From the NCBI RefSeq assembly GCF_001428245.1, contig NZ_LMRV01000001.1, positions 1,215 through 54,034 of the forward strand: a stretch of DNA of 52,820 bases, read 5' to 3'. The DNA comes from Paenibacillus sp. Soil522. GTDB taxonomy: Bacteria; Bacillota; Bacilli; Paenibacillales; Paenibacillaceae. This document shows, piece after piece, positions 16,961-25,539 of the stretch (its first letter is position 1; the number at the start of each line of letters is the position of its first letter). The position numbers and the translations under genes were made by a program. Below the pieces are notes generated by a model. The model had not been told where the DNA came from. It saw only the letters and a program-made list of their open reading frames with translations, and ran no database searches.

Positions 16961-17662
16961 ATGGGTAAGCAGGGTTACGAGCAAATTGGTGTCGCTATGA
17001 CATGCAGAAGCTACGAGGAATATATTAGAATGTTCGATTTGCAGCAATCGGATTTGGAGAATGGTACGGTGCTTGATGTAGCGGCAGGCGGCTCTTCTTT
17101 TACAGCAGAGGCAAACGCTAGAGGGTATTCGGCATATGCTGTAGATCCAAGGTACGGAGCGGGGATTGAAGCGTGGATCAAAGAGGCCGAGCAGGAGATC
17201 GATACATCGACTGCTAAGCTTGCAAAAATAAAAGAAAATTTTGACTGGAGCTTTTATGGCTCGCTTGATAACCATCGCGCAGGCCGGGAAGCGTCCATAG
17301 AGCGATTTGCTGCCCATGTACAAGGCAGCTCCGAAACGGATCACTATGTATATGGCATGCTGCCTGAGCTTCCATTCACGGATGATCAATTTTCACTTGT
17401 GCTTTGCAGTCATTTTATGTTTTTGTACGCGAATCAATTCGGACCTGATTTTCATATAGAGGCTATTTTAGAGCTAATGCGCATCTGTAAGCCCGGCGGT
17501 CAAATACGCATTTATCCGCTTATCTCATTAAATTGGGAGCCGTATCCCGAGCTCGAGCAGCTGCTTGAGACGATATCGGCGAATGGAGGCAGGACAGAAT
17601 TGTTTCCTTCAAGGCTTCCTTTTATTCCTGGATCGAGTCAATATTTGAAAATTTTACTTTAA
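16961..17662 (+). CDS. Class I SAM-dependent methyltransferase
   Basis: From the ATG after AGAGGAGAG the protein has 233 residues. The SAM-binding motif is VLDVAAGGSSFTAEANARG, followed by AVDPRYG. LPFTDDQFSLVLCSHFMFLY and LMRICKPGGQIRIYPL are the usual motifs II/III of Methyltransf_11-type enzymes. The substrate is unknown. Its stop codon abuts the -35 element of the following cold-shock gene, so that gene has its own promoter. Confidence 0.85.
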   Translation: MGKQGYEQIGVAMTCRSYEEYIRMFDLQQSDLENGTVLDVAAGGSSFTAEANARGYSAYAVDPRYGAGIEAWIKEAEQEIDTSTAKLAKIKENFDWSFYGSLDNHRAGREASIERFAAHVQGSSETDHYVYGMLPELPFTDDQFSLVLCSHFMFLYANQFGPDFHIEAILELMRICKPGGQIRIYPLISLNWEPYPELEQLLETISANGGRTELFPSRLPFIPGSSQYLKILL

Positions 17663-17691
17663 TTGCTTTTTCTTTTTTGGATCGATATAAT
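17663..17691 (+). promoter_or_regulatory. Promoter of the cold-shock gene
   Basis: TTGCTT (17663-17668), a 17-bp spacer and a perfect TATAAT (17686-17691). The predicted leader is about 44 nt and includes a small CGCC/GGCG hairpin before the AGGAGG. Confidence 0.8.
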
Positions 17692-17741
17692 AATTTTACT
17701 CGCCATCTCAAAAGGGCGGTTATATTTAGGAGGTTGTTCAA

Positions 17742-17939
17742 TTGAAAGGAACAGTTAAATGGTTTAATGCGGAGAAAGGCTACGGCTTCATCCAAACAGA
17801 GGGTGGAGAAGACGTCTTCGTGCATTTCTCAGCGATTCAAGGCGAAGGTTTCAAATCTTTAGATGAAGGGCAAGCGGTCGAATTCGACATTACTGAGGGT
17901 AACCGCGGTGCTCAAGCGGCCAACGTCACTAAACTATAG
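17742..17939 (+). CDS. Cold-shock domain protein (CspA/CspB family), UUG start
   Basis: The 65-residue protein is a single cold-shock domain: [16 protein letters not shown] contains RNP1 and [11 protein letters not shown] contains RNP2. Such proteins bind single-stranded RNA and DNA and act as RNA chaperones. The start codon is TTG at 17742, fixed by AGGAGG 7-8 nt upstream and by homology (MKGTVKWF). It is monocistronic, with its own promoter and terminator. Confidence 0.96.
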   Translation: MKGTVKWFNAEKGYGFIQTEGGEDVFVHFSAIQGEGFKSLDEGQAVEFDITEGNRGAQAANVTKL

Positions 17940-17963
17940 GAACAATGTGCGAATGAACGATTG

Positions 17964-17997
17964 AAAAGGGCTCCCTGGCGACAGGGGGCCCTTTTTT
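17964..17997 (+). terminator. Intrinsic terminator of the cold-shock gene
   Basis: AAGGGCTCCCTG pairs with CAGGGGGCCC around GCGA, followed by TTTTTT. Confidence 0.92.
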
Positions 17998-18137
17998 AAA
18001 GTAATGCAATGATTTATAAATATGGAAGAGCTGATTTTTGCTTCCAGCTGAAGCGCGCGCGCGCTCGCTTTCATTGACCAAGTCGTGTCTGCGGTGATAA
18101 ACTGTTGCTTGGAAACTTTGTCAGGGGAGCGAGCATA

Positions 18138-18857
18138 ATGAAATTCAAATTGTTCAAAGACCGTAAAGGTAAGGCCGATCAGGCTAAAAATAACAAGTTC
18201 GTTAAGCTCGGACGTGAAATTTACGTTCAAGCGCGCAGAGGTGGACCGAATCCGGATTCTAATTTCGGTCTGAAGACGGCGATTGCCAATGCAAGAGCAG
18301 AGCAAATGCCGAACGATAATATCGAACGGGCGATTAAGAAGGCTGCTGGCGCTGGAGATGGCGTTGAATACGAGGAAATCATGTATGAAGGCTATGGGCC
18401 AGGCGGCGTAGCCATTATGGTTAAATGCTTGACCGACAATCGGAACCGGACGGCTGCCGACGTCCGCTCCGCGTTTAACAAGCGCGGCGGAAACATGGGC
18501 GAGAGCGGCTGCGTAGGCTATATGTTTGATCATAAAGGACTGCTTGTTGTGGATCGTGAAGTTCATGAGACCGACGAGGATTCGATGATGATGATTTCAC
18601 TTGAAGCCGGTGCGGAGGATGTTGTCGTTAATGATGACAGCTTTGAAATTTTGACGCATCCGCATGAGTTTGAGCAGGTGAAAAACGCGCTTGAGAAGGA
18701 TGGCTTTTCCTTCGTAAATGCCGGTGTAAGGTGGCTGCCTCAAAATATGGTCAAGGTAGAAGGCGAGAATGCGGACAAGCTGCTTAAGATGATGGATGCT
18801 TTTGAAGATAATGACGATGTGCAGGACGTATATTCTAATTTTGAAATTGCCGAGTAG
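18138..18857 (+). CDS. YebC/PmpR-TACO1 family protein (YeeN subtype)
   Basis: The 239-residue protein matches the YebC family in length and motifs: KKAAGAGDGVEYEEIMYEGYGPGG, TDNRNRTAADVRSAFNKRGGNMGESG and a C-terminal WLPQN region. Members act as DNA-binding regulators in some species, and recent work on the family links them to translation of proline-rich stretches. The divergent N-terminus (MKFKLFKDRKGKADQAKNNK) and FVKLGREIYVQAR fit the YeeN subgroup. The ATG at 18138 follows AGGGGAG; an upstream start at 18105 has no ribosome site. Confidence 0.93.
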   Translation: MKFKLFKDRKGKADQAKNNKFVKLGREIYVQARRGGPNPDSNFGLKTAIANARAEQMPNDNIERAIKKAAGAGDGVEYEEIMYEGYGPGGVAIMVKCLTDNRNRTAADVRSAFNKRGGNMGESGCVGYMFDHKGLLVVDREVHETDEDSMMMISLEAGAEDVVVNDDSFEILTHPHEFEQVKNALEKDGFSFVNAGVRWLPQNMVKVEGENADKLLKMMDAFEDNDDVQDVYSNFEIAE

Positions 18858-18876
18858 GCTGTACCTCCAGTCATAG

Positions 18877-18932
18877 AAACAGGGCTGCTACCTAAGCGTG
18901 TGATATACACGCTTCACGGAGCAGCCCTGTTT
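18877..18932. terminator. Long hairpin terminator between convergent genes
   Basis: AAACAGGGCTGCT (18877-18889) pairs with AGCAGCCCTGTTT (18920-18932), with an inner AAGCGTGT/ACACGCTT stem. It lies between the YebC-like gene and the convergent MFS gene and can serve both. Confidence 0.85.
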
Positions 18933-18949
18933 GCTATTGTTAAGGCCTA

Positions 18950-20149
18950 TTAACGGTCTAACCGGCTGATATAGTAACGGGTAAAAAAGGCCGCTGCGGC
19001 AACGAGCGCAAAGCCGGCACCCATTTGGAAGAAAACTTCACGTCCAAAATGCTCATAAATATAGCCGCCGAACATCCCGCTGATCACACCCGCAAGCCCC
19101 GTCCAGACGACGGCATAAACGGCTTGTCCGGAAGCGCGGTACTCGTCAGGTATGAGTTGCGACAAGTAGCGCAGCGCGGTAGAGAAATAAATGCCGAACG
19201 AGATGCTGTGCATCGCTTGCGTTGCGATGACCCAGCGCGGATCTTGAATATCGCTGAGCAGCCAAAGGCGCACCGCGTACATGATGGATGCGATCATGAG
19301 CAGCGGGAGCTCTTTAAATTTGTGGCCGTATTTGCCGAGCAGATACAAAATCGGAATCTCGCTCAAGGCGGACACGAGCCATGCAAGCCCGACGAGCGAA
19401 TCACTGGCGCCCATTTGACGCATAGAGACGGCAAGAAAGCCTTCGTACATCCGGTGTGGAATGGATATCGTCAATATGATTAAAAAGAATAACAGTACAT
19501 CGCGCTGGCGGAGAAGCTTAAAAAATCCGGTGAAGTCGATTTTGCGGGCGGTTCCCTGATAATCCTTGATTCTAGTTGTTAGAATGAGCGTGATTGCAAT
19601 CGTGCAAAGGGCAAGCGGGAGCGTCCAATGTGAGCCGATCCCCTTTAGAATGAGACCGAACGTATACGCCGTTACAGCAAAGCCAAGCGATCCGAAAATA
19701 CGAATAAGCGCATAGGGCGTTCCGGTATACTGACTGGACAATAGAAGCAAGCTGTCGCTTAACGGATTTATCGGTGTCTGAAAAAAATAAAAGCCCATCA
19801 TGACAAGGCATACAAGCGCAAAATTTTCAATGGGGAAAAGCAGCGATATCATGACGAGTTGACCGAACAGCAGAAGCATAAGCAGCTTTTTGATCGTTCG
19901 GTATTTGTCGCTAGCCATGCCTAAAATGATGTTGGCGAAGATTGATATGAATGGTCCGGTCGAATAAATAATGCCGATTTGCTGCTCTGAAAAGCCTCTA
20001 TCCAAAAAATATAGCGGTATAAAGGAGACGACCATCGCCGCCGTAGAATAAGCGGAGAAGCTGTATATACGCAGCGAAAAAGTCTCCTTGCGCGCTGTCT
20101 TAGAGGGCACTACTCGGGCTATCTCTGATGTATCCATCGTAGAATGCAC
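18950..20149 (-). CDS. MFS transporter (MFS_1-like / LacY-type permease), 12 TM
   Basis: The 399-residue protein has twelve hydrophobic segments after a short polar N-terminus. SFIPLYFLDRGFSEQQIGIIYS, GMASDKYRTIKKLL and the second-half SIPHRMYEGFLAVSMRQMG resemble the LacY/nucleoside-proton-symporter branch (PF12832; Bacillus YwbF-like). The substrate is unknown. The GTG at 20149 is preceded by AGGA at good spacing; an ATG at 20137 is possible but its spacing is poor. A promoter with an embedded palindrome lies just upstream. Confidence 0.85.
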   Translation of the reverse strand: MHSTMDTSEIARVVPSKTARKETFSLRIYSFSAYSTAAMVVSFIPLYFLDRGFSEQQIGIIYSTGPFISIFANIILGMASDKYRTIKKLLMLLLFGQLVMISLLFPIENFALVCLVMMGFYFFQTPINPLSDSLLLLSSQYTGTPYALIRIFGSLGFAVTAYTFGLILKGIGSHWTLPLALCTIAITLILTTRIKDYQGTARKIDFTGFFKLLRQRDVLLFFLIILTISIPHRMYEGFLAVSMRQMGASDSLVGLAWLVSALSEIPILYLLGKYGHKFKELPLLMIASIMYAVRLWLLSDIQDPRWVIATQAMHSISFGIYFSTALRYLSQLIPDEYRASGQAVYAVVWTGLAGVISGMFGGYIYEHFGREVFFQMGAGFALVAAAAFFTRYYISRLDR

Positions 20150-20181
20150 ACTCCATTCCTGTCTTAAACAATATGAATATT

Positions 20182-20210
20182 AGTATAACATGATTTGGTA
20201 TTCGTACCAA
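20182..20210 (-). promoter_or_regulatory. Promoter with operator palindrome for the MFS gene at 20149
   Basis: On the minus strand TTGGTA (20210-20205) and TATACT (20187-20182) are 17 bp apart. The -35 is one arm of TTGGTA-TTCG-TACCAA (20195-20210), a perfect palindrome, so a repressor bound there would block polymerase. Confidence 0.65.
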
Positions 20211-20270
20211 TGAGATTTGAAGCTGGATTATTATGAGTCGAAATGGTACATTTAGATGTGGAGGTTTACA

Positions 20271-20588
20271 ATGGGAGCTTATCGTTTTGACTGGAATGAA
20301 CGGCTTCGGATCCGTATTCCCGTGATGGAAATGGAATGGGAGCAGTATGAACCAAATAAGCAGCTTGCGATCGTTGAGCAGTGGGAGCTTATACGAGGGA
20401 CGATTCCTGACCGAATTATTGAATTTGAACAGCTCATTAACTTAAAGCAAGCTCAGCTGTTTGATGAAGACAGCTTTGAGCAATCCTGTTTACTAAACTA
20501 CGAAATTGCCGATTATGCAAGTAGGATTAATGATCTGCACATTTGGTATCGTATTGACCAGCAATTAGAATCACGCCGACATTCATGA
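20271..20588 (+). CDS. Hypothetical protein, 105 aa, upstream of terpene synthase
   Basis: I do not recognise a family. The ATG at 20271 follows GGAGGT by 6 nt; the ATG at 20256 lies within that ribosome site and is rejected. The protein is soluble and acidic, with an RIRIPVMEMEWEQYEP segment and a helical C-terminal half ending LHIWYRIDQQLES. It is 24 bp upstream of the terpene synthase gene and so probably coexpressed with it. Confidence 0.72.
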   Translation: MGAYRFDWNERLRIRIPVMEMEWEQYEPNKQLAIVEQWELIRGTIPDRIIEFEQLINLKQAQLFDEDSFEQSCLLNYEIADYASRINDLHIWYRIDQQLESRRHS

Positions 20589-20612
20589 ACATGAATTTGA
20601 GGAGGGTGCATC

Positions 20613-21695
20613 GTGAGATTGACGACTTTAACAGGCAATCGGGTGCCCCAGAGCCCGTTAAAGCTCATGCATCGTGTATATAAATATGTTCTACCCGAAG
20701 TGGAACGGGAGCTAGGCACGCATCGTCTCATCGCGGAGAGGATACCCGATGCTGAGCTGCGAACGCAGGCTCTTAACAGCATGGACAGCAAGAAGTTTCA
20801 TTGCCAAGGTGGCGGTGTATACGCAGCTGCAAATTTAGAGCGCAGACATGTGCTTATTCCGCTAATTGTCGCTCTGCAAACTATTAGCGACTACTTGGAC
20901 AATCTATGCGACCGCAGCACTTCTCTGGATTCGGATGATTTTCGATTACTGCATCAATCGATGCTCGATGCCATCAATCCCGAAGCCCGGCTTCAGGATT
21001 ATTACGCTTTGCGTAACGAGAAGGACGATGGCGGTTACTTGCATCATCTCGTTCGGACGTGTCAAATACATATTGCGCAGTTGCCTTCCTATAGAAACGT
21101 GCAGCAGCATGTGACCGAGCTGGTCGGCCTATATGGTGATTTGCAAGTGTACAAGCACATTCGCAAAGAGTTGCGCGAGGAGCATTTGCTCGCATGGTGG
21201 GAGCTGCACCGCAGCAGCTATCCGAATCTGCACTGGAATGAATTTGCTGCGGCTACAGGCTCGACGCTAGGCATGTTTATGCTGTTTCTGGCAGCTAGCG
21301 AGGACCGTCTATCCGAACAGGACGCGGCCGCGATCAAAAATATTTACTTTCCGCATGTATGCGGCCTCCATATTTTGCTCGATTATTTAATCGATCAGGC
21401 AGAGGATTATGCAGGCGGAGATCTGAATTTTTGCAATTATTATGATACTGAAAGTCTGCTTGTTGAGCGCCTTGGAACCATCGTGAACCGGGCGCGTGAG
21501 GATGTGAAGCAGCTTCCTGCTTCCCGTTTTCATCGTTTGATCATTGAAGGGCTGCTAGCCTTATATTTGTCAGACCCGAAGGTCCGCCGCCAGGCGGATG
21601 TCAGAGATGTTTCGAGGAGGCTAATGAAGAACAGTCCGCTAACGCGTCTGTTTTTCCTTATAAACAGCATCTGGATTCGGAAACAACAGGCCTAA
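20613..21695 (+). CDS. Tetraprenyl-beta-curcumene synthase-like large terpene synthase (YtpB, DUF2600)
   Basis: The 360-residue, largely helical protein matches the DUF2600 family. Its first acidic motif is DYLDNLCD (D93, D96, D100), a DxxDxxxD diphosphate-magnesium site. A second acidic region lies in ILLDYLIDQAEDYAGGDLNF. B. subtilis YtpB cyclises tetraprenyl (C35) diphosphate to tetraprenyl-beta-curcumene, a precursor of baciterpenols found in spores. GTG is the start, set by GAGGAGGG. No second cyclase or prenyltransferase is in the window, so the product is inferred from the family only. Confidence 0.87.
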   Translation: MRLTTLTGNRVPQSPLKLMHRVYKYVLPEVERELGTHRLIAERIPDAELRTQALNSMDSKKFHCQGGGVYAAANLERRHVLIPLIVALQTISDYLDNLCDRSTSLDSDDFRLLHQSMLDAINPEARLQDYYALRNEKDDGGYLHHLVRTCQIHIAQLPSYRNVQQHVTELVGLYGDLQVYKHIRKELREEHLLAWWELHRSSYPNLHWNEFAAATGSTLGMFMLFLAASEDRLSEQDAAAIKNIYFPHVCGLHILLDYLIDQAEDYAGGDLNFCNYYDTESLLVERLGTIVNRAREDVKQLPASRFHRLIIEGLLALYLSDPKVRRQADVRDVSRRLMKNSPLTRLFFLINSIWIRKQQA

Positions 21696-21726
21696 CTATA
21701 AAAAAGACAATGTGGAGGAATGGACC

Positions 21727-22695
21727 ATGTCTGCAGTCAAATCAATCGCAGTACTGACAAGCGGAGGAGATTCGCAAGGAATGAACGCAGCTGTTAGAGC
21801 TGTTGTAAGGAGCGCATTATTTCACGGTTTAGATGTTTACGGTGTTCAACGCGGCTATCAAGGACTTATTAACGATGATTTGCGCCAAATGGATTTGCGA
21901 AGCGTAGGCGACATTATCCAACGCGGCGGGACGATTTTGCAAACAGCGCGTTGTAAGGAGTTTATGACAGCGGAAGGGCAGCAGCGCGGAGCGGAAGTCC
22001 TTCGCTCTAGAGGTATTGACGGCTTGGTCGTTATTGGCGGCGACGGCTCTTACCAAGGTGCGAACAAGCTGAGCAAGCTGGGCATTAAGACGATGGGTCT
22101 CCCGGGTACAATTGACAACGATATCCCGTTTACTGATATCACGATCGGCTTTGATACCGCGGTTAGCATTGTAGTTGATGCGATTAACAAAATCCGCGAT
22201 ACGATGTCTTCGCATGAACGTTCGTCAATCGTGGAGGTTATGGGACGTCATTGCGGCGATATCGCGCTTTATGCCGGTCTTGCGAGCGGTGCGGAGACGA
22301 TTCTCGTACCTGAGGTATCGTTCGAGCTTACTGAGGTTGCTGATCGTATGAAGACGAATTTTGCCAAAGGTAAGCGTCATAGTATTATCGTTGTCGCAGA
22401 AGGCGCAGGTAAGGGCGAGGAAGTCGCACGTCAAATAACGGCTAACAGCGGCATTGAGCCGCGCGTGACGGTGCTTGGCCACATTCAACGCGGCGGAACG
22501 CCAACGGCAATCGACCGCATTTTGGCAAGCCGGCTTGGAGATTTTGCAGTAAGACAGCTGATGGCTGGCGACTCAGGCAAAGCATGCGGCGTCATTCGCG
22601 GTGAGCTTGTAACGACGGATATCGATACCGTAGTAAACACGAAGAAGCCGTTTGACATGGGTATGTATGAGCTGGCCCTTCGTTTGTCCCAATAA
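21727..22695 (+). CDS. pfkA: ATP-dependent 6-phosphofructokinase
   Basis: PfkA phosphorylates fructose-6-phosphate in glycolysis. The ATG at 21727 follows GGAGG and gives 322 residues; the GTG at 21712 overlaps the ribosome site. Motifs are VLTSGGDSQGMNAAVRA (nucleotide loop), GGDGSYQGANKL and GLPGTIDNDIPFTD with the catalytic aspartate. Glycine, not lysine, before TIDND favours ATP over pyrophosphate as donor. VMGRHCGDIAL and HIQRGGTPTAIDR complete the substrate site. Pyruvate kinase is not adjacent, unlike many Bacillales; the terpene synthase lies just upstream. Confidence 0.96.
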   Translation: MSAVKSIAVLTSGGDSQGMNAAVRAVVRSALFHGLDVYGVQRGYQGLINDDLRQMDLRSVGDIIQRGGTILQTARCKEFMTAEGQQRGAEVLRSRGIDGLVVIGGDGSYQGANKLSKLGIKTMGLPGTIDNDIPFTDITIGFDTAVSIVVDAINKIRDTMSSHERSSIVEVMGRHCGDIALYAGLASGAETILVPEVSFELTEVADRMKTNFAKGKRHSIIVVAEGAGKGEEVARQITANSGIEPRVTVLGHIQRGGTPTAIDRILASRLGDFAVRQLMAGDSGKACGVIRGELVTTDIDTVVNTKKPFDMGMYELALRLSQ

Positions 22696-22713
22696 TAGAA
22701 CCATTTCCGCTCT

Positions 22714-22757
22714 AAAAAAATCCACCGGCGCTGCGATAGCGATGGTGGATTTTTTTA
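22714..22757. terminator. Bidirectional terminator after pfkA
   Basis: AAAAAAATCCACC (22714-22726) pairs with GGTGGATTTTTTT (22744-22756), with A- and T-tracts on both sides. It serves pfkA and the convergent glycosidase-like gene. Confidence 0.92.
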
Positions 22758-22775
22758 TTACAAAGGCCGTTACGG

Positions 22776-23972
22776 TTACTTATACACAACGCCAGGGGAG
22801 TATTTATTGCCCGCATTCCAGAGCAGGTACTCTTGAATGCCAGTGTCATGAAGCGCTTTAATTTGTGCTTCGACCTCGGCTTTGCCATACTTCATATAAT
22901 GACCAGTACCTAACCAGCTTGCTGTGAAATCTTGAATCCATGGCCGAATGATCGGCTTAAGATCCAAGGTTGGATCAAGCTTTTTATGTGTGTCGAGCAT
23001 AGCTCCTTTTATGATCTCATAAGGGCTTCGGTCCGGATCCTTCTGCTTAAACCAGCCTGTGCTGTAGTGACTTGGATAAACCATAGGTGAAATAACATGA
23101 ACATCATTCGATATTTTCACGAAATCCTGGCCGATCCCTTCGGCTGCAGGCACAGATGCAGCGTATCCGAATATGTCGACCGAAACGCGCACGCCAAGCG
23201 GCTCAAGCTGCTCGCGGGCGTATTTAACGAAGCCGGCGACCGCATCGACGCGGCTTTGTTCCGTTTTGTTATAGCTAAGATTGGCTGCTTTTTTCTCAAA
23301 GCCTTCGGGAAAACGCACATAGTCGAATTGGATCTCCATAAAGCCAAGCTTTGCCGCTTCCTTCGCGACGGCGATGTTATAATCCCAAACCTCCTTGCGG
23401 TAAGGATTCACGAAGCTGTCGCCGCGGCCGTTTTTCCAAATCGTGCCGTCCTGATGGCGGAACGAGAGCTCGGGCTGCTTGCGGGCCAGCACCGTATCCT
23501 TGAATACGACGATTCTTGCAATCGGATAAATATCGTGCTGTTTAAGGGTTAGCATAAGTCCATTAATGTCGCTGATATATTTCATTGAAGCGCCAATCTT
23601 TTGCAGCTCGGGTGTCGTCGTTGGATATGTAATGTACCCGTCGTCATCTTTAATATCGATAACCATGCTGTTCAGCTCAGAACTGTCAACAAGCTTTAAT
23701 AAGGATTCCATACGCGCACCGCCGGCGCTGTGAGCCGTTACATAAATACCTTTGATCGGCGGGGTATCCGGCTGCGGATCTTTCTTGACATTTGCTGCTT
23801 CGGAGGCTCCTCCATTTTTGGTCCCGTTTATGGACAGTTCTGGTTGTATGATCGTTTGACCGGCTGCGGTGTTTAGGTAGACAACAGCTAGCTGCTTCGT
23901 TGCGGCACTCTGTTCTCCGCTTCCGGTGAGCAAGTTGTACAGCAGCAGTAAGCTTGAAATGATGATGTCCAT
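22776..23972 (-). CDS. Putative glycoside hydrolase, DUF4015 family, secreted or membrane-anchored
   Basis: The 398-residue protein has an N-terminal hydrophobic segment (MDIIISSLLLLYNLL) acting as signal or anchor, a variable linker to about residue 75, and a TIM-barrel domain of DUF4015 (PF13200). Diagnostic segments are KGIYVTAHSAGG, NSMVIDIKDDDGYITYPT, MEIQFDYVRFPEGF and VSVDIFGYAA. The family is predicted to cleave polysaccharides outside the cell; catalytic activity is not proven for most members. The ATG follows GAGGGGAG. Confidence 0.87.
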   Translation of the reverse strand: MDIIISSLLLLYNLLTGSGEQSAATKQLAVVYLNTAAGQTIIQPELSINGTKNGGASEAANVKKDPQPDTPPIKGIYVTAHSAGGARMESLLKLVDSSELNSMVIDIKDDDGYITYPTTTPELQKIGASMKYISDINGLMLTLKQHDIYPIARIVVFKDTVLARKQPELSFRHQDGTIWKNGRGDSFVNPYRKEVWDYNIAVAKEAAKLGFMEIQFDYVRFPEGFEKKAANLSYNKTEQSRVDAVAGFVKYAREQLEPLGVRVSVDIFGYAASVPAAEGIGQDFVKISNDVHVISPMVYPSHYSTGWFKQKDPDRSPYEIIKGAMLDTHKKLDPTLDLKPIIRPWIQDFTASWLGTGHYMKYGKAEVEAQIKALHDTGIQEYLLWNAGNKYSPGVVYK

Positions 23973-24149
23973 TTTGCTCTCCCCTCGTTAACTATTCAGT
24001 TCAAATTATAAAGCAGTTGACAGGTCTCGGTCATCAACTTTTTTGAACGTATAAGAAAGTATATGTTGTATTTTTGCGTGCAAGCTCATTTTTTCTTTGT
24101 GAAAATAAGAAAATTGATTTGCGGATAATGGCAGCTGTTTTGGCTGAAA

Positions 24150-24186
24150 AATAAACAAAAAGCCAGTCGAGTTTGACTCGACTGGC
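24150..24186 (-). terminator. Terminator of the 64-aa gene
   Basis: GCCAGTCGAGT (24162-24172) and ACTCGACTGGC (24176-24186) form a perfect 11-bp stem with a 3-nt loop. The T-tract (TTTTTGTTTATTTTT) is on the minus strand, directly after the small gene. Confidence 0.9.
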
Positions 24187-24214
24187 GTCTAGCGAATTCA
24201 TATGTCCCGCATTG

Positions 24215-24409
24215 TCATTGCAACAAAGCTTCTCTCTGCTGATTACAAATACTATGCTGCACAATTTCCATTGCGTCCGCGGGCTCGAGTAGCGCGAGAC
24301 CGTCACGCAGCACAATGCTGATGTCCAATTCACGTTCAGTAAGAAAAGGACTAAGCTCTGGAGCAAGCTTCTCTACAATTTGAGACAATTTGACCGTTTC
24401 CATATCCAT
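24215..24409 (-). CDS. Hypothetical protein, 64 aa
   Basis: I do not recognise this protein. It is acidic and probably helical, with a run LTERELDISIVLRDGLALLE. AAAGGGTGATG precedes the ATG, and a near-perfect terminator follows the stop by about 30 nt, which supports a real, independently ended gene. Confidence 0.65.
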   Translation of the reverse strand: MDMETVKLSQIVEKLAPELSPFLTERELDISIVLRDGLALLEPADAMEIVQHSICNQQREALLQ

Positions 24410-24547
24410 TGAGCATCACCCTTTCATATCGAATGTTTAGGGGAAATCATATGGCAAGAAACCAAAGCTACGGGATACAAACATTATAACAGGATCATTT
24501 TCAAAAACATAGGGATACTCTGTAAAATCCATATTTGCGTATATAGT

Positions 24548-25387
24548 TTAGTCTTTTGGCTTAGAAAAGTCGCCGATGACGCCCACCGTCTCCACGATGT
24601 TAATGAATGCATGAGGGTCAATGGAGGTGATCGTTTTGCTTAGCTCGGCTAATTCATATTTCGTTCTTACAGTCATCAGCATATCTCGATCTGCCTGGGA
24701 ATATGCACCGCGTGTTTTAATTATCGTAATGCCGCGCGGGTGCGAGAGCAGCTTCGCAAGCAGCTCCTCGGTTTTGGTCGTGATGATGAAAGCTGTTAAT
24801 TTAATATGCCTTACATGGATAAGATCTACTACTTTGCCGGCGGAAAAAATGGACAAGAGCGAGTAAAGAGCCGAATCCCAGTTTTGGGTAAACATAACAA
24901 GCAAAGCAATGACGGCGCCATTTAATATAAAAATAATCATTCCCACCGGCAAATCGCGTTTTCGGGTAACGATGGACGCAATAATATCGAAGCCGCCTGA
25001 CGAACCTCCGTAACGCAAGGTTAAGCCGCTGCCAAAGCCGACTAAAATACCTCCGAACACAGAGCCGAGTACGATATCTTCGGCAATTTGGGTGACCGGG
25101 ATGATCTGAAGGAACAAAGTAGACAATATTACAGTGTATATGCTCCACATAATAAATCGATGGCCAACTGCGAACCATCCCCATAACAAGACAGGCAAAT
25201 TAAGGATGAAATAAAGCAAGCCGATATTGCCGCCGGTTATATAGCCAATCACCATGGAAATACCAGATATTCCGCCGCTTAACAGCTGGTGTGGTATGAG
25301 AAATAAATTGAAGCCTAAAGCGATGAGGAGGGAACCTGCAGTCATAATCGGTATCGTTATTAGGTAACGCAGGGAGTGTGGATTCAA
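24548..25387 (-). CDS. YitT family membrane protein with DUF2179 domain
   Basis: The 279-residue protein has about five or six membrane helices with the YitT signature LLSGGISGISMVIGY, and GFGSGLTLRYGGSSGGFDIIA. It ends with a soluble DUF2179 domain (TRGAYSQADRDMLMTVRTKYE). The function of YitT proteins is unknown. The start appears to be TTG at 25387 after a GGGGCG sequence; this is less certain than the rest. Confidence 0.88.
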   Translation of the reverse strand: MNPHSLRYLITIPIMTAGSLLIALGFNLFLIPHQLLSGGISGISMVIGYITGGNIGLLYFILNLPVLLWGWFAVGHRFIMWSIYTVILSTLFLQIIPVTQIAEDIVLGSVFGGILVGFGSGLTLRYGGSSGGFDIIASIVTRKRDLPVGMIIFILNGAVIALLVMFTQNWDSALYSLLSIFSAGKVVDLIHVRHIKLTAFIITTKTEELLAKLLSHPRGITIIKTRGAYSQADRDMLMTVRTKYELAELSKTITSIDPHAFINIVETVGVIGDFSKPKD

Positions 25388-25481
25388 TACATTCGCCCCA
25401 ATGCAACTGATATGTGTTTTACTTATTTTGTAACGCTTAGTATGGCTTTAATCGGTTTACTGGTATTCACGATTGAATGTG

Positions 25482-25490
25482 TGCTATAAT
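25482..25490 (+). promoter_or_regulatory. Extended -10 promoter of the CshA-type helicase gene
   Basis: TGCTATAAT is a consensus extended -10; no good -35 is seen. It would give a leader of about 43 nt before the TTG start at 25540. Confidence 0.6.
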
Positions 25491-25539
25491 GATTTGGATT
25501 TCTTAAGTAGGCTGAAGATAAAAGGAGTATGAGAAAAGT

